Shown: positions 48,375 to 57,363, counted from the stretch's first letter. The stretch: DNA of 64,000 nucleotides from Pseudomonas sp. UFMG81 (GCF_015354575.1 NZ_JACAFQ010000010.1:78487-142486), one strand, 5' to 3'. Notes: generated by a model not told the origin, from the letters alone. Translations and numbers: made by a program.

Positions 48375-49654
48375 TGGATGCGTTGATTCTGATAGGCAGC
48401 TTCCTCGCGTTGATCCTGCTGGGCATGCCGGTGGCCTATGCCCTGGGCCTGTCGGCGCTGATCGGCGCGTGGTGGATCGACATCCCGCTGCAGGCCATGA
48501 TGATCCAGGTGGCCAGTGGGGTTAACAAGTTCTCGCTGCTGGCCATTCCATTCTTCGTGCTGGCCGGCGCGATCATGGCCGAGGGCGGCATGTCGCGGCG
48601 GCTGGTGGCGTTCGCCGGGGTGCTGGTGGGCTTCGTGCGCGGCGGCCTGTCGCTGGTCAATATCACCGCCTCGACCTTCTTTGGCGCGATCTCCGGCTCA
48701 TCGGTGGCCGACACCGCCTCGGTCGGTTCGGTGCTGATCCCGGAGATGGAGCGCAAGGGTTACCCGCGCGAATTCTCTACCGCCGTCACCGTCAGCGGTT
48801 CGGTACAGGCGCTGCTGACCCCGCCCAGCCACAACTCGGTGCTGTACTCGCTGGCAGCCGGCGGCACGGTGTCGATTGCCTCGCTGTTCATGGCCGGGGT
48901 GATGCCCGGGCTGCTGATGAGCGCGATACTGATGGGCATGTGCCTGATCTTCGCGAGAAAGCGCAACTACCCCAAGGGCGAGGTGATCCCGCTGCGCCAG
49001 GCCATGAAGATCGCCGGTGAAGCGCTGTGGGGCCTGATGGCCATGGTGATCATCCTCGGCGGCATTCTGACCGGGGTGTTCACCGCCACCGAGTCGGCGG
49101 CGATCGCCGTGGTCTGGTCGTTCTTCGTGACCATGTTCGTCTACCGCGACTACAAGTGGCGCGACCTGCCCAAGCTGATGCACCGCACGGTGCGGACCAT
49201 CTCCATCGTGATGATCCTGATCGGCTTCGCGGCGAGCTTCGGCTACGTCATGACGCTGATGCAGATCCCGTCGAAGATCACCACGCTGTTCCTGACCCTG
49301 TCGGACAACCGCTACGTGATCCTGATGTGCATCAACTTCATGTTGCTGCTACTGGGTGCGGTGATGGACATGGCGCCGCTGATCCTGATCCTCACGCCGA
49401 TCCTGCTGCCAGTGATTACTGGCATCGGTGTGGACCCGGTGCATTTCGGCATGATCATGCTGGTCAACTTGGGGATCGGTTTGATCACCCCACCGGTGGG
49501 GGCGGTGCTGTTCGTAGGTTCTGCGATCGGCAAGGTCAGTATCGAATCCACGGTCAAGGCGCTGCTGCCGTTCTACCTGGCGCTGTTCCTGGTGCTGATG
49601 GCGGTGACCTACATTCCGGCCATCTCGCTGTGGCTGCCGAGCGTGGTGCTGTAA
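48371..49654 (+). CDS. TRAP transporter large membrane subunit (DctM family)
   Basis: 427 residues with about 12 membrane helices. Family landmarks include IPFFVLAGAIMAEGGMSRRL, FFGAISGSSVADTASVGSV and HFGMIMLVNLGIGLITPPVG. DctM is the sodium-coupled permease subunit. The start is ATGATG, overlapping the dctQ stop. It completes a DctPQM uronate uptake system encoded with the degradation enzymes. Confidence 0.93.
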   Translation: MMDALILIGSFLALILLGMPVAYALGLSALIGAWWIDIPLQAMMIQVASGVNKFSLLAIPFFVLAGAIMAEGGMSRRLVAFAGVLVGFVRGGLSLVNITASTFFGAISGSSVADTASVGSVLIPEMERKGYPREFSTAVTVSGSVQALLTPPSHNSVLYSLAAGGTVSIASLFMAGVMPGLLMSAILMGMCLIFARKRNYPKGEVIPLRQAMKIAGEALWGLMAMVIILGGILTGVFTATESAAIAVVWSFFVTMFVYRDYKWRDLPKLMHRTVRTISIVMILIGFAASFGYVMTLMQIPSKITTLFLTLSDNRYVILMCINFMLLLLGAVMDMAPLILILTPILLPVITGIGVDPVHFGMIMLVNLGIGLITPPVGAVLFVGSAIGKVSIESTVKALLPFYLALFLVLMAVTYIPAISLWLPSVVL

Positions 49655-49660
49655 CGCCAC

Positions 49661-49686
49661 AAGGCGGGCCTTGATGGCCCGCCCTT
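49661..49686 (+). terminator. Stem-loop after dctM
   Basis: GGCGGGCC and GGCCCGCC flank TTGAT, 7 bases after the dctM stop, followed by CTTCCCT. The T-run is poor, so it may be an attenuator or mRNA stem rather than a full terminator. Confidence 0.5.
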
Positions 49687-49708
49687 CCCTGCAAACGGAC
49701 CCTGCATC

Positions 49709-50632
49709 ATGGCTGTCTCCCTCGCTACACCTCACCTCTTCCCCCGCAAACTGGCGGTAGCGCTGCTGGCGCTGCTGGCCTGTTGCTTCGCCGGCAACCA
49801 CATCGCCGCGCGTATCGCCTTCGACGACGACACCGGCGTATTACTGGCCATCCTCTGCCGCTCGGGCCTGACCCTGCTGGCCCTGGGTGGCCTGGTGCTG
49901 TGGCAGCGCCAGCCGCTCGGGCTACCTGCCGGCTCGTGGCGCTGGCAACTGCTGCTGGGCCTGCTGATCGCCACCCAGAGCCTGTGCCTGTACTCGGCCG
50001 TGGCGCGGATTCCGGTGGCCCTGGCACTGCTGGTGGGCAACACCTTCCCGATCCTGCTGGCGCTGCTGACCTGGGCCCTCGGCGGACCACAGCCAACCCG
50101 GCGCACCGCGGCCTTGATGGGCTTGATCCTGTTCGGCCTGGTGCTGGCGCTGGACGTGCCCTCTCGCTTGAATGGCAGCGCCGAGGCCAACCCAGACTGG
50201 ACCCTGGGGGTGAGCCTGGCGTTCTGCGCCGCCTGCGTGTTCGCCTGCGCCTTGTGGATCACCGACCACAAGCTGGCCGGCGTGCGTGGCCCGGTGCGCA
50301 GCATGCTGACCCTGCTGATCGTGTTCGCCAGCATGCTGCTGGCAGGCTCCGGCGGCCTGGTACCGGCCGGGCTGGCGCTGCCGGGCAGCAGTGGCGGCTG
50401 GCTGGCCCTGGCCAGCCTGGTGGTGCTGTACGGCACGGCGTTCACCCTGCTGTTCGTGTGCATGCCACGGCTGAACATGGCGCAGAACGCCCCGGTGATG
50501 AACATCGAGCCGATCGCCACCCTGCTGCTGGGCTGGGCCCTGCTCGGCCAGCACCTCAATACCCTGCAGCTGCTCGGCGCCGCCGTGGTGGTGTGCGGGA
50601 TCGTCCTGTTGACCTATCGCAAGGCGGTGTGA
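49709..50632 (+). CDS. EamA-family (DMT) transporter
   Basis: 307 residues with ten predicted membrane helices in two EamA repeats, the second one beginning near ANPDWTLGVSLAFCA. The family exports or imports metabolites; the substrate cannot be read from the sequence. It follows the TRAP genes after a weak stem-loop, with the aldose epimerase 27 bases downstream, so it likely belongs to the uronate regulon. Confidence 0.85.
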   Translation: MAVSLATPHLFPRKLAVALLALLACCFAGNHIAARIAFDDDTGVLLAILCRSGLTLLALGGLVLWQRQPLGLPAGSWRWQLLLGLLIATQSLCLYSAVARIPVALALLVGNTFPILLALLTWALGGPQPTRRTAALMGLILFGLVLALDVPSRLNGSAEANPDWTLGVSLAFCAACVFACALWITDHKLAGVRGPVRSMLTLLIVFASMLLAGSGGLVPAGLALPGSSGGWLALASLVVLYGTAFTLLFVCMPRLNMAQNAPVMNIEPIATLLLGWALLGQHLNTLQLLGAAVVVCGIVLLTYRKAV

Positions 50633-50659
50633 AGCCGCCTGCAACGTCGGAGCGCTGCG

Positions 50660-51538
50660 ATGCCTGTGCCTGAACTGCACCTGCAAGACCGTCTGACCCG
50701 CCTGAGCCTGGCACCCACCCTGGGCGCCAGCCTGATCAACTGGCAGGCCAAGGCCAGCGGCCAGGCACTGCTGCGCCACAGCGACAGCGCCGCACTGGCC
50801 AGCGGCTCGCCACGACGCCTGGGCTGCTACCTGCTGGCGCCCTGGTCGAACCGCATCGCCGGGGGCGGTTTCCAGTGCCCTGACGGCTGGCTGGCGCTGG
50901 CGCCCAATACCGACCATGACCCCTACCCTCTTCATGGCAGTGCCTGGCAGCAGCCCTGGCGAGTCGACAGCGTGGGTGATGGCCATGCCCACCTGAGCCT
51001 GAACAGCCAGGTGCCCTTTGCCTACCGCGCGACCCTGGACGTGCGCCTATATGAGGGCTGCCTGACCCTTGAGCTTGAAGTGACCCACCTCGACCCACGG
51101 CCGACCTGGCATGGGCTGGGGTTTCATCCGTACTTTGCGCGCTTTGCCGACACCCAATTGCTGGCGCCCGCGCAGCAGGTCTGGGTGGGGGACGAGGGGC
51201 AGTTGCCCTCGCGCCAGGCCACGATCCCGCCGCAATGGTGTTTCGACACGCCGCATGCCTTGCCCACCGAGGTGGTCGATCATGCCTTCAGCGGTTGGCA
51301 GGGCACCTGCAGCATTGTCCAGCCGACCGCGGGGTATCGCCTCGATTGCCATGCCAGGGGTGCCGATCACTACCTGTTGTACTGCCCCCAGGGCCAGGGG
51401 TTCTTCTGCATCGAGCCGGTCAGCCACCCGATCAACGCCCATCACCTGCCCGATCGGCCGGGCTTACGGCTGCTGCGACAACATGAACAACTGCGCCTGG
51501 GTTTCAGCTTGCAGTACCAGGCACTTGGCACCGACTGA
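50660..51538 (+). CDS. Aldose 1-epimerase family protein
   Basis: 292 residues of the GalM-like fold. Likely catalytic residues are the histidine in GLGFHPYF, the glutamate in FFCIEPVSHP, and a histidine in YPLHGSAW. Such enzymes interconvert sugar anomers; in this locus a role in supplying the beta-pyranose form of uronic acids to Udh is plausible (inference). It ends the uronate gene set and is followed by a bidirectional terminator. Confidence 0.87.
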   Translation: MPVPELHLQDRLTRLSLAPTLGASLINWQAKASGQALLRHSDSAALASGSPRRLGCYLLAPWSNRIAGGGFQCPDGWLALAPNTDHDPYPLHGSAWQQPWRVDSVGDGHAHLSLNSQVPFAYRATLDVRLYEGCLTLELEVTHLDPRPTWHGLGFHPYFARFADTQLLAPAQQVWVGDEGQLPSRQATIPPQWCFDTPHALPTEVVDHAFSGWQGTCSIVQPTAGYRLDCHARGADHYLLYCPQGQGFFCIEPVSHPINAHHLPDRPGLRLLRQHEQLRLGFSLQYQALGTD

Positions 51539-51545
51539 AAACGCC

Positions 51546-51569
51546 AAAGGGGCTGTAAGCAGCCCCTTT
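51546..51569. terminator. Bidirectional rho-independent terminator
   Basis: AAAGGGGCTG and CAGCCCCTTT flank TAAG, 8 bases after the epimerase stop codon. The short A/T runs on both sides would serve both the epimerase and the convergent lysR gene. Confidence 0.75.
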
Positions 51570-51651
51570 GATACATCGCAACGTGGTTAACGGCTCGAGC
51601 CGACCTGCACCTGAATCGGTGCCGCCTCACGAGGTAAACACCTCAATCAAT

Positions 51652-51664
51652 GTTGTACGACACC
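51652..51664. promoter_or_regulatory. Third copy of the uronate operator, between convergent genes
   Basis: GTTGTACGACACC differs by two bases from the operator before the porin gene. It lies 114 bp after the epimerase stop and just beyond the lysR stop codon, with no promoter-like hexamers in front. Confidence 0.45.
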
Positions 51665-51665
51665 T

Positions 51666-52565
51666 TCAACTCAGATGCTGCTGCGCTCGTAAGTGCTCGG
51701 CCAGCATATCGATGAAGGTGCGCACCTTGGTCGAGCCGTATTTGCTTTCGCGGTGCAGCACATGGATCGGCCAGGGCGCCTCTTCGAACTCGGCGAGGAT
51801 CACCCGCAAGCGCCCGGCCGCCAGCTCGTCGGCCACCTGGTAGGACAGCAGCCGAGCGATCCCCAGCCCCGCGCTGGCGGCGACGATGGCGGCGTCGTTG
51901 CTGGTCACGGTCAGGCGCGGCTTCATGCGGATCAGGGTCGGGTCGTCGATGGCGCCGAAGCGCCAGTCGGTACGCGGCGACAGGTTACCGGCGGCGATCA
52001 CCGTATGGTATTGCAACTCGGACGGGTGGCGCGGCGTGCCGTGGCGTTCGAGGTACTCGGGCGAGGCGCACAGCAGCCGGCGCATGCTGCCCACACGCAG
52101 GGCCTTGAGGCCGGAATCGGGGAGCTGGCCGATGCGCACGGCCACGTCCATGCCCTCCTCCACCAGGTTCACCACGCGGTCGAGGAAGAAGGCCGATACG
52201 TCCACCTCGGGGTACTGCTGCAAGTAGCGCACGATACAGGGCATGACGAACTTCTTGCCGAACAGGATCGGCGCGGTCACCGCCAGGTCGCCCTTGGGCG
52301 CGGCGTTGATGCCGGCGGCGGCTTCGTTGGCCTCGACGATGCTGGCGAGGATGTGGCGGGTGTCTTCAAGGTAGCGCCCGCCGGCTTCGGTCAGGCGTAC
52401 GCTGCGGGTGGTGCGCAGCAGCAGCTTCACGCCGAGCTGCTCTTCCAGGGCGGTCACGGCGCGGGTCACCGCTGCCGGCGAGATGGCCAGGCGGCGCGCG
52501 GCGGCGGCGAAACTTTCCAGTTCGCCGACAGTGACGAACACCTTCATCAGGTGGATCTGGTCCAT
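51666..52565 (-). CDS. LysR-family transcriptional regulator
   Basis: 299 residues. The N-terminal HTH (about 1-60) reads LMKVFVTVGELESFAAAARR, then SPAAVTRAVTALEEQLG, and RTTRSVRLTEAGGRYL; the substrate-binding domain follows. The family controls nearby genes in response to a small ligand. It is on the same strand as and downstream of the flavin/ferredoxin fusion and GST genes, separated by a block of REPs, so it may regulate these; this is a guess from position only. Confidence 0.9.
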   Translation of the reverse strand: MDQIHLMKVFVTVGELESFAAAARRLAISPAAVTRAVTALEEQLGVKLLLRTTRSVRLTEAGGRYLEDTRHILASIVEANEAAAGINAAPKGDLAVTAPILFGKKFVMPCIVRYLQQYPEVDVSAFFLDRVVNLVEEGMDVAVRIGQLPDSGLKALRVGSMRRLLCASPEYLERHGTPRHPSELQYHTVIAAGNLSPRTDWRFGAIDDPTLIRMKPRLTVTSNDAAIVAASAGLGIARLLSYQVADELAAGRLRVILAEFEEAPWPIHVLHRESKYGSTKVRTFIDMLAEHLRAQQHLS

Positions 52566-52633
52566 GCGGGCTCCTGGGCCTCGGGGGTGCGGGGATTATC
52601 CGTCATAGCGGGGTTTTGTGCTGCCTTCACTGG

Positions 52634-52660
52634 CCCTATCGCCGGCAAGCCGGCTCCCAC
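52634..52660. repeat. Outer REP of a nested pair, left arm
   Basis: CCCTATCGCCGGCAAGCCGG, inverted partner of the element at 52849-52876, with a complete REPIN between them. Confidence 0.8.
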
Positions 52661-52710
52661 GCAGACCGCATGAATCCACCCTGTGGGAGCAACTGTCTTG
52701 CGCAGGCCTC

Positions 52711-52827
52711 TGTAGGAGCGGTCTTGTGCCGCGAAAGGGCCGCAAAGCGGCCCCGGCAGTCTTGAAGCGGACTTGAAATCCCGGGGCTGCTCCGCAGCCC
52801 TTTCGCGGCACAAGGCCGCTCCTACAG
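52711..52827. repeat. REPIN nested inside another REP pair
   Basis: TGTAGGAGCGGTCTTGTGCC and its inverted partner, lying between the two outer REP arms. The 325-bp gap between lysR and the fusion gene is almost wholly REP sequence and holds no gene. Confidence 0.9.
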
Positions 52828-52848
52828 GGGAGTGCATGTAGCCACGAA

Positions 52849-52876
52849 GTGGGAGCCGGCTTGCCGGCGATAGGGT
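52849..52876. repeat. Outer REP of a nested pair, right arm
   Basis: GTGGGAGCCGGCTTGCCGGC followed by GATAGGG, the inverted partner of 52634-52660. Confidence 0.8.
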
Positions 52877-52890
52877 CGCTACGGCCAACC

Positions 52891-54906
52891 TCAAAGTTCC
52901 AGTACCAACGGCTGCGCGCCCTCCTCCGGCTGGGCCGGCAGCGCGCAGCAGATCAGCGCAAAACCACGCTCAGGCAGTTCCGCAGGCGGGTTGGGGTAAT
53001 GCACCTGGCCGCTGACCACACGGGTCTTGCAGGTACCACAGGAACCTCCCCGGCAGCTGAAATCCGGTGACAGGCCACGGCTTTCGGCCAGCTCCAGCAG
53101 CGTGCCGCTGCTCGGCGACCAGCGCGCCTCCTTGGCGGAGTCGGCGAAGTACACCGGCACCGGCTCGGTGGCGGCAGGCGGTTGTTGCAGCACCGGCTGG
53201 CGGTCATCGGTGTGGCGGCGCAAGGTCGAGGGGCCGAAGGCTTCGGCATGGATTCGCGCATCGGGCACATGCACACCGCGCAGGCCTTCGTACAACTCCT
53301 GGGTGAAGGTGCCCGGGCCGCACAGGTAGAAATCGTAATCGTCCAGGGCCAGCGTGGCCTTTACCTGGGCGATACCCAGCCGACCGGCAGACTCGTAGTC
53401 ACGCCCAATCGCTGCGTCGGCTTCTGGCTGGCTCAGGGCACGATGTACGCTCAACAGGCCACCGGCCTGCTGCCTGAGCGTCGCCAGCTCTTGCTGGAAT
53501 GGCAGGTCGGCCAGCGTGCGTGCGCCGTGGAACAGGTGGATGCGCCGCGCCTGCCCGCTGCCCAGTTGCGCGCGGAGCATGGCGAGCAGCGGGGTGATGC
53601 CGACGCCGGCCGCGATCAGCACCAGTGGCCGTGTGCTCTGCATGTCCAGCGTGAAGCTGCCTGCCGGTTGGCGGACGTCCAGCGCGTCACCGACCTTCAA
53701 CTGCGCATGAAGATAGCGGGACGCCGGGCCCTGCGCCTTGACACTGATCCGCAGGGTGCCGTCAGACGGTGCGCTGGACAGGCTATAGGTGCGGATCAGT
53801 GGCGCCTGGCCGTCGAGCTGCACACGCACGGGGATGTGCTGCCCCGGGGCGAAGCTCACCGCCTGGCCATCCTCGGGCTGCAGGTGGAACGAGCGGATAT
53901 CGCGGCTTTCCTGCTCGATGTGCGTCACCCGCCAAGCCTGCCACTGGCGCTGGCGTTCGCGCTGTTGCAAGCGTTGCTCGGCCTCGGCCCAGGTGCCGGT
54001 GGCCAGGCTGGTCGGTGCATACTCCTGGAACGCCCAGCGCAGCGACACCGCTGCTGGGCGAAGCACCACGTGATCGATGTCCAGCGTCCAGAGCCGTTCG
54101 GCCCCTTCGAAGGCATTGATCAGCGGGCTGTCGAGGATCACCTCGGCACGCCCGGATAGCTGCAGCACGTTGCCGGTCTGGAAGTCGACGAACAACAGGC
54201 CGGCCAATGGATTCACCAACAGGTTGCCGAGGGTGTTGAAGTGCAGGTTGCCGGCGTAGTCGGGGATGGTCAGGCGGTTGCCTTCGACCCTGACGAAGCC
54301 TGGCCGGCCACCGCGATGGGAGACGTCGACCGCGCGCCGGCCATCGTCGTGCTCGACGAAGCTGGCGACGAAGAAGGTGTCGGCGCCCTCGATCATGGCG
54401 CGGGTGGTGGCATCCAGCGCCGTGGCGTCCAGGCGACCCTGCGGGGGCTCATCGACCCGAGTGTATTCACGCAGCTGGATGTACTGCGGGCAATTGCCGA
54501 ACGACTGATCGACCGTCACCTCCAGCTGGCCAGCGCTGGCCTGGAGGATCTGGCCATTGAGGCGGTTGCGGCGGCGGGTGTGCAACTCGATGCCCAGCAG
54601 GCCGATGGCGCCGCCGTTGGCCAGGCCAGTTGCAGCCGGATCATCGGCGGGCACCTGGGTGTCGATCCGCAGTTGCCGAGGGTCGGGCGAACTGACGAAG
54701 CCTTGCGGGCCTTCGAGCAGTGTCGCCCAGGGCTTGCCGTCGGCATCCACCGCACCGGCGACGATGAACGGCAGCTGTTGGTAGAACAGCCGATGCTGGT
54801 CGGGCATATGGTCGCGGATGACCTTCTGCCCGAACGCCTCCATGCGCTCGGCAACGCCGACCTGCTCTTGCAGTCGTTTTTCACCTGCATGCCAGGGAGA
54901 TCGCAT
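52891..54906 (-). CDS. Three-module flavin oxidoreductase / ferredoxin fusion
   Basis: 671 residues. The N-terminal ~330 residues look like an FMN-binding split barrel of the pyridoxamine-phosphate-oxidase type (FIVAGAVDADGKPWATLLEG, then FNTLGNLLVNPLAGLLFVDF). Next is a ferredoxin-NADP-reductase module with the FAD motif RTYSLSSAP and NAD motif AGVGITPLLAML. Last comes a plant-type 2Fe-2S ferredoxin with CRGGSCGTC and a later cysteine in FALICC. One chain could pass electrons from NAD(P)H through FAD and FeS to the FMN module. The substrate is unknown. The GST gene lies 18 bases upstream. Confidence 0.87.
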   Translation of the reverse strand: MRSPWHAGEKRLQEQVGVAERMEAFGQKVIRDHMPDQHRLFYQQLPFIVAGAVDADGKPWATLLEGPQGFVSSPDPRQLRIDTQVPADDPAATGLANGGAIGLLGIELHTRRRNRLNGQILQASAGQLEVTVDQSFGNCPQYIQLREYTRVDEPPQGRLDATALDATTRAMIEGADTFFVASFVEHDDGRRAVDVSHRGGRPGFVRVEGNRLTIPDYAGNLHFNTLGNLLVNPLAGLLFVDFQTGNVLQLSGRAEVILDSPLINAFEGAERLWTLDIDHVVLRPAAVSLRWAFQEYAPTSLATGTWAEAEQRLQQRERQRQWQAWRVTHIEQESRDIRSFHLQPEDGQAVSFAPGQHIPVRVQLDGQAPLIRTYSLSSAPSDGTLRISVKAQGPASRYLHAQLKVGDALDVRQPAGSFTLDMQSTRPLVLIAAGVGITPLLAMLRAQLGSGQARRIHLFHGARTLADLPFQQELATLRQQAGGLLSVHRALSQPEADAAIGRDYESAGRLGIAQVKATLALDDYDFYLCGPGTFTQELYEGLRGVHVPDARIHAEAFGPSTLRRHTDDRQPVLQQPPAATEPVPVYFADSAKEARWSPSSGTLLELAESRGLSPDFSCRGGSCGTCKTRVVSGQVHYPNPPAELPERGFALICCALPAQPEEGAQPLVLEL

Positions 54907-54924
54907 GGCGGCATACCTCGGGGT

Positions 54925-55554
54925 TCAGAGGGTGGTTTGCAGGCCGATGACCGTACGTGGCATCGGCACGAAGCCCGGCAGCGCTTCGATCCGGGCAAGC
55001 CAGGCACGCACGTTGGGGTACGGCTCCAGCGATACATTGCCCTCGGGGGCGTGGGCGATGTAGGAGTAGTTGGCGATATCGGCGATGGTGGCGTGGTCAC
55101 CGACCAGGAACGGCGATTCGGCCAGCTCGGCGTCGATCACCTTGAGCAGGGTGTGGGCGCGGCCGATCACTTCGTCGGTGTTGAACGAGGCACCGAACAC
55201 GGTCACCAAACGCGCGGCGGCCGGGCCGAAGGCCAAGGGGCCTGCAGCCACCGACAGCCAGCGTTGCACGCGGGCGGCACCGAGCGGGTCCTGGGGCAGC
55301 CAGCGCTCACCGCCGTAGGCCTTGGCCAGGTACACCAGGATGGCGTTGGAATCGGCGATGACGGTGCCGTTGTCGTCGATCACCGGCACCTGGCCGAACG
55401 GGTTGAGGGCGAGGAAGTCTGGTTGCTTGTGCGCGCCCTTGGCCAGGTCGACGAATACCAGTTCGGTGGGCAGGTTCAGCAGCGACAGCATCAGCTCGAT
55501 GCGGTGGGCGTGGCCGGACTTGGGGAAGTTGTAGAGCTTGATCGGGGTAGGCAT
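54925..55554 (-). CDS. Glutathione S-transferase
   Basis: 209 residues. The N-terminal thioredoxin-like domain opens [19 protein letters not shown]; the GSH-site loop [11 protein letters not shown] and the [16 protein letters not shown] segment are typical. A helical C-terminal domain follows. The first catalytic position is likely the serine in PKSGHAH. It is the first gene of a pair with the flavin/ferredoxin fusion. Substrate unknown. Confidence 0.92.
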   Translation of the reverse strand: MPTPIKLYNFPKSGHAHRIELMLSLLNLPTELVFVDLAKGAHKQPDFLALNPFGQVPVIDDNGTVIADSNAILVYLAKAYGGERWLPQDPLGAARVQRWLSVAAGPLAFGPAAARLVTVFGASFNTDEVIGRAHTLLKVIDAELAESPFLVGDHATIADIANYSYIAHAPEGNVSLEPYPNVRAWLARIEALPGFVPMPRTVIGLQTTL

Positions 55555-55680
55555 GGGCTTGGCTCCGGGTCAGCGCCGGGAGTGGCGCTGCTGGAGACCA
55601 TGCTGCACCGGATCGGCTGGCAGCAGAATCGGTGTTGGAAGCAATCCAGTATTTCGCTGGGTGGAATAATGGCGGGCTAT

Positions 55681-55728
55681 TCCCGCAAGCCGGCACCTAC
55701 CGTGGGAGCGGGCTTGCCCCGCGATGGC
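55681..55728. repeat. REP element pair, degraded
   Basis: CCGCAAGCCGGCACCTACC followed by GTGGGAGCGGGCTTGCCCCG; one arm is decayed. It lies next to the 3' end of the UPF0149 gene in the gap before the GST. Confidence 0.65.
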
Positions 55729-55732
55729 CTTT

Positions 55733-56287
55733 TCAGTGCCGTTGCTGTCTCTGGTACTGGTACAACCCGCGCGCGGCCTCGACCACCTGTGGCACGCAAG
55801 CCTGGTGCTCATCGAAACTCATCGAGTCGAGCAACTCGAAGTTGTCTTCCAGCCCGTGCAGGGAGATAGCCTTGAGCAGACGATCCTGCTCAGGTGGCAA
55901 CTCATTCCATTCGGTCACTTGGGTGCCGCGCATGTAGCCGAAACACCACTCTTCGAGAATGATCGTGGGGCCCTCTTCGCCTTCACTCTCTTCGAACAGC
56001 GGCTCGAAATTGTCGAGGTTATCAGCCAGTTCTTCGGCGATCTGGCTGGCGTAACGCAGCATCAACGCCGTATAGGCCTCTTCATGGGCGGGCTTCTTGA
56101 ATTTCGGGACCTTGCCGCCGGAGACGGCAGGCAGCCATTGCTCGGGATTGACCGTGACCGGGGAGCTGGCCAGGGCGGTGAAGAACCCGTTGAGCTCGGC
56201 CAGGTTGAGCACGGAATAATCGTTGCCGTAGGTGATCAGCAGGTCTTCGAGGCGGTCGAGTTCTTTTTCGCTGAGCGCGGGGAGCAT
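55733..56287 (-). CDS. UPF0149 family protein (YecA/YgfB-like)
   Basis: 184 residues, acidic and helical. The ATG at 56287 gives the usual MLPALSEKELDRLEDLLI; the longer frame overlaps the asparaginase end. The family region includes LNGFFTALASSPVTVNPEQW and WCFGYMRGTQ. No SEC-C zinc motif is visible at the C-terminus (QYQRQQRH). Function unknown. Confidence 0.85.
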   Translation of the reverse strand: MLPALSEKELDRLEDLLITYGNDYSVLNLAELNGFFTALASSPVTVNPEQWLPAVSGGKVPKFKKPAHEEAYTALMLRYASQIAEELADNLDNFEPLFEESEGEEGPTIILEEWCFGYMRGTQVTEWNELPPEQDRLLKAISLHGLEDNFELLDSMSFDEHQACVPQVVEAARGLYQYQRQQRH

Positions 56288-56373
56288 GGGCGGGGGTGTC
56301 CTGGGGTAAATGTGTGTGCACCCTAGCACAGGCGGGGGGCAAGCGTGCCCGCTCGCAGGGAGCGGGCGTCGGT

Positions 56374-57363
56374 TCAGGCGCTCAGCCAATCCTCCAGTTG
56401 CTCCACGACATCTGCTCCAATCAACAGCCACAACAGGATGCGGCACTTGCGCGGGCACAAGCCGCCGGCCATGCGCATGCCACGGGCCTGCAGGTCGATC
56501 TCGCCGCCGACAAAGCCGTAAGTCGCCCTTGCCGTTGGGCCACTGCCGGTGCGTGTGGCGACCACCACCGGCATGTGTCGGGCAACGGTGCCCATCGTTT
56601 CGGCCCAGGTGACAGACACGTGACCTGCACCGAAACCGGCGACTACAAGCCCCTCGTAGCCCAGCTCCGGTAACGCGGTCAACAAAGCATTGTCGGCATC
56701 GAGGCAGGCCTCGAGCAGCGCGACACGATGCCCCGTCTGTATCGGCAAGGGCAGTACCTTGCGCGGCAACGGCTGGTGACGATAACGCGCAGCGCCTTCC
56801 ACCACTGCCCCCACGGGCCAGCCGCCAGGTGACTCGAACGCGGCCATTGCCAGGCTGGCCGTCTTGCGCACCTGGGCGGCCGCGTGGATCTGATCATTGA
56901 TCACCACCAGCGCTCCGCGCCCTCGGCTGCTTTCATCCAGTGCCACCTGTACTGCCGCCAGCAGGTTCGCCGGGCCATCGGCGCCTGGCTGGTTCGCCGC
57001 ACGCATGGCCCCTGTCAGGACCAGGGGCACTGCGAAAGGCCAGAGTAGATCGAGAAACCAGGCCGTCTCTTCAAGGGTGTCGGTACCTTGAGTGAGCACC
57101 ACGGCCTGGGCACCACGCGCCACCTCATCACGGGCCCAGGCCAGTACCTCGAGCAAGGTCTGGAAGGCCAGCGACGCACTGGGCTGCAAGCACAAGTTGG
57201 CCGTGCTGATCCGGGCAATGCTCCGCAACGGTGGGACCAACGCCAGCAAGGTGTCGGCGTCCAATGTCGGCGTTACCCCATGCCCTGCCGCCACTTCCTG
57301 CATGCTCACCGTGCCACCCAGGCTACCGACCGATACGCGCGGCAAATCGTGTGATTGCTTCAC
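56374..57363 (-). CDS. Asparaginase-family protein lacking the canonical first threonine
   Basis: 329 residues of the L-asparaginase type I/II fold. The second catalytic motif is intact (TQGTDTLEET), as are GAMRAANQPGADGPANL and the lysine in INDQIHAAAQVRKT. The first motif reads SLGGTVS, with leucine at position 15 where TGGTIA-type enzymes have the nucleophilic threonine. LGGT variants are known in asparaginase-like subfamilies, so it may act on another amide or use a different nucleophile. The ATG overlaps the membrane-protein stop by four bases. It is the last gene of the amino-acid-oxidase operon. Confidence 0.87.
   Translation of the reverse strand: MKQSHDLPRVSVGSLGGTVSMQEVAAGHGVTPTLDADTLLALVPPLRSIARISTANLCLQPSASLAFQTLLEVLAWARDEVARGAQAVVLTQGTDTLEETAWFLDLLWPFAVPLVLTGAMRAANQPGADGPANLLAAVQVALDESSRGRGALVVINDQIHAAAQVRKTASLAMAAFESPGGWPVGAVVEGAARYRHQPLPRKVLPLPIQTGHRVALLEACLDADNALLTALPELGYEGLVVAGFGAGHVSVTWAETMGTVARHMPVVVATRTGSGPTARATYGFVGGEIDLQARGMRMAGGLCPRKCRILLWLLIGADVVEQLEDWLSA

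Noticed and set aside
54241..55869. A 542-codon plus-strand frame over the fusion and GST genes.
   Set aside because: Crosses two well-supported genes on the other strand and has shadow composition.
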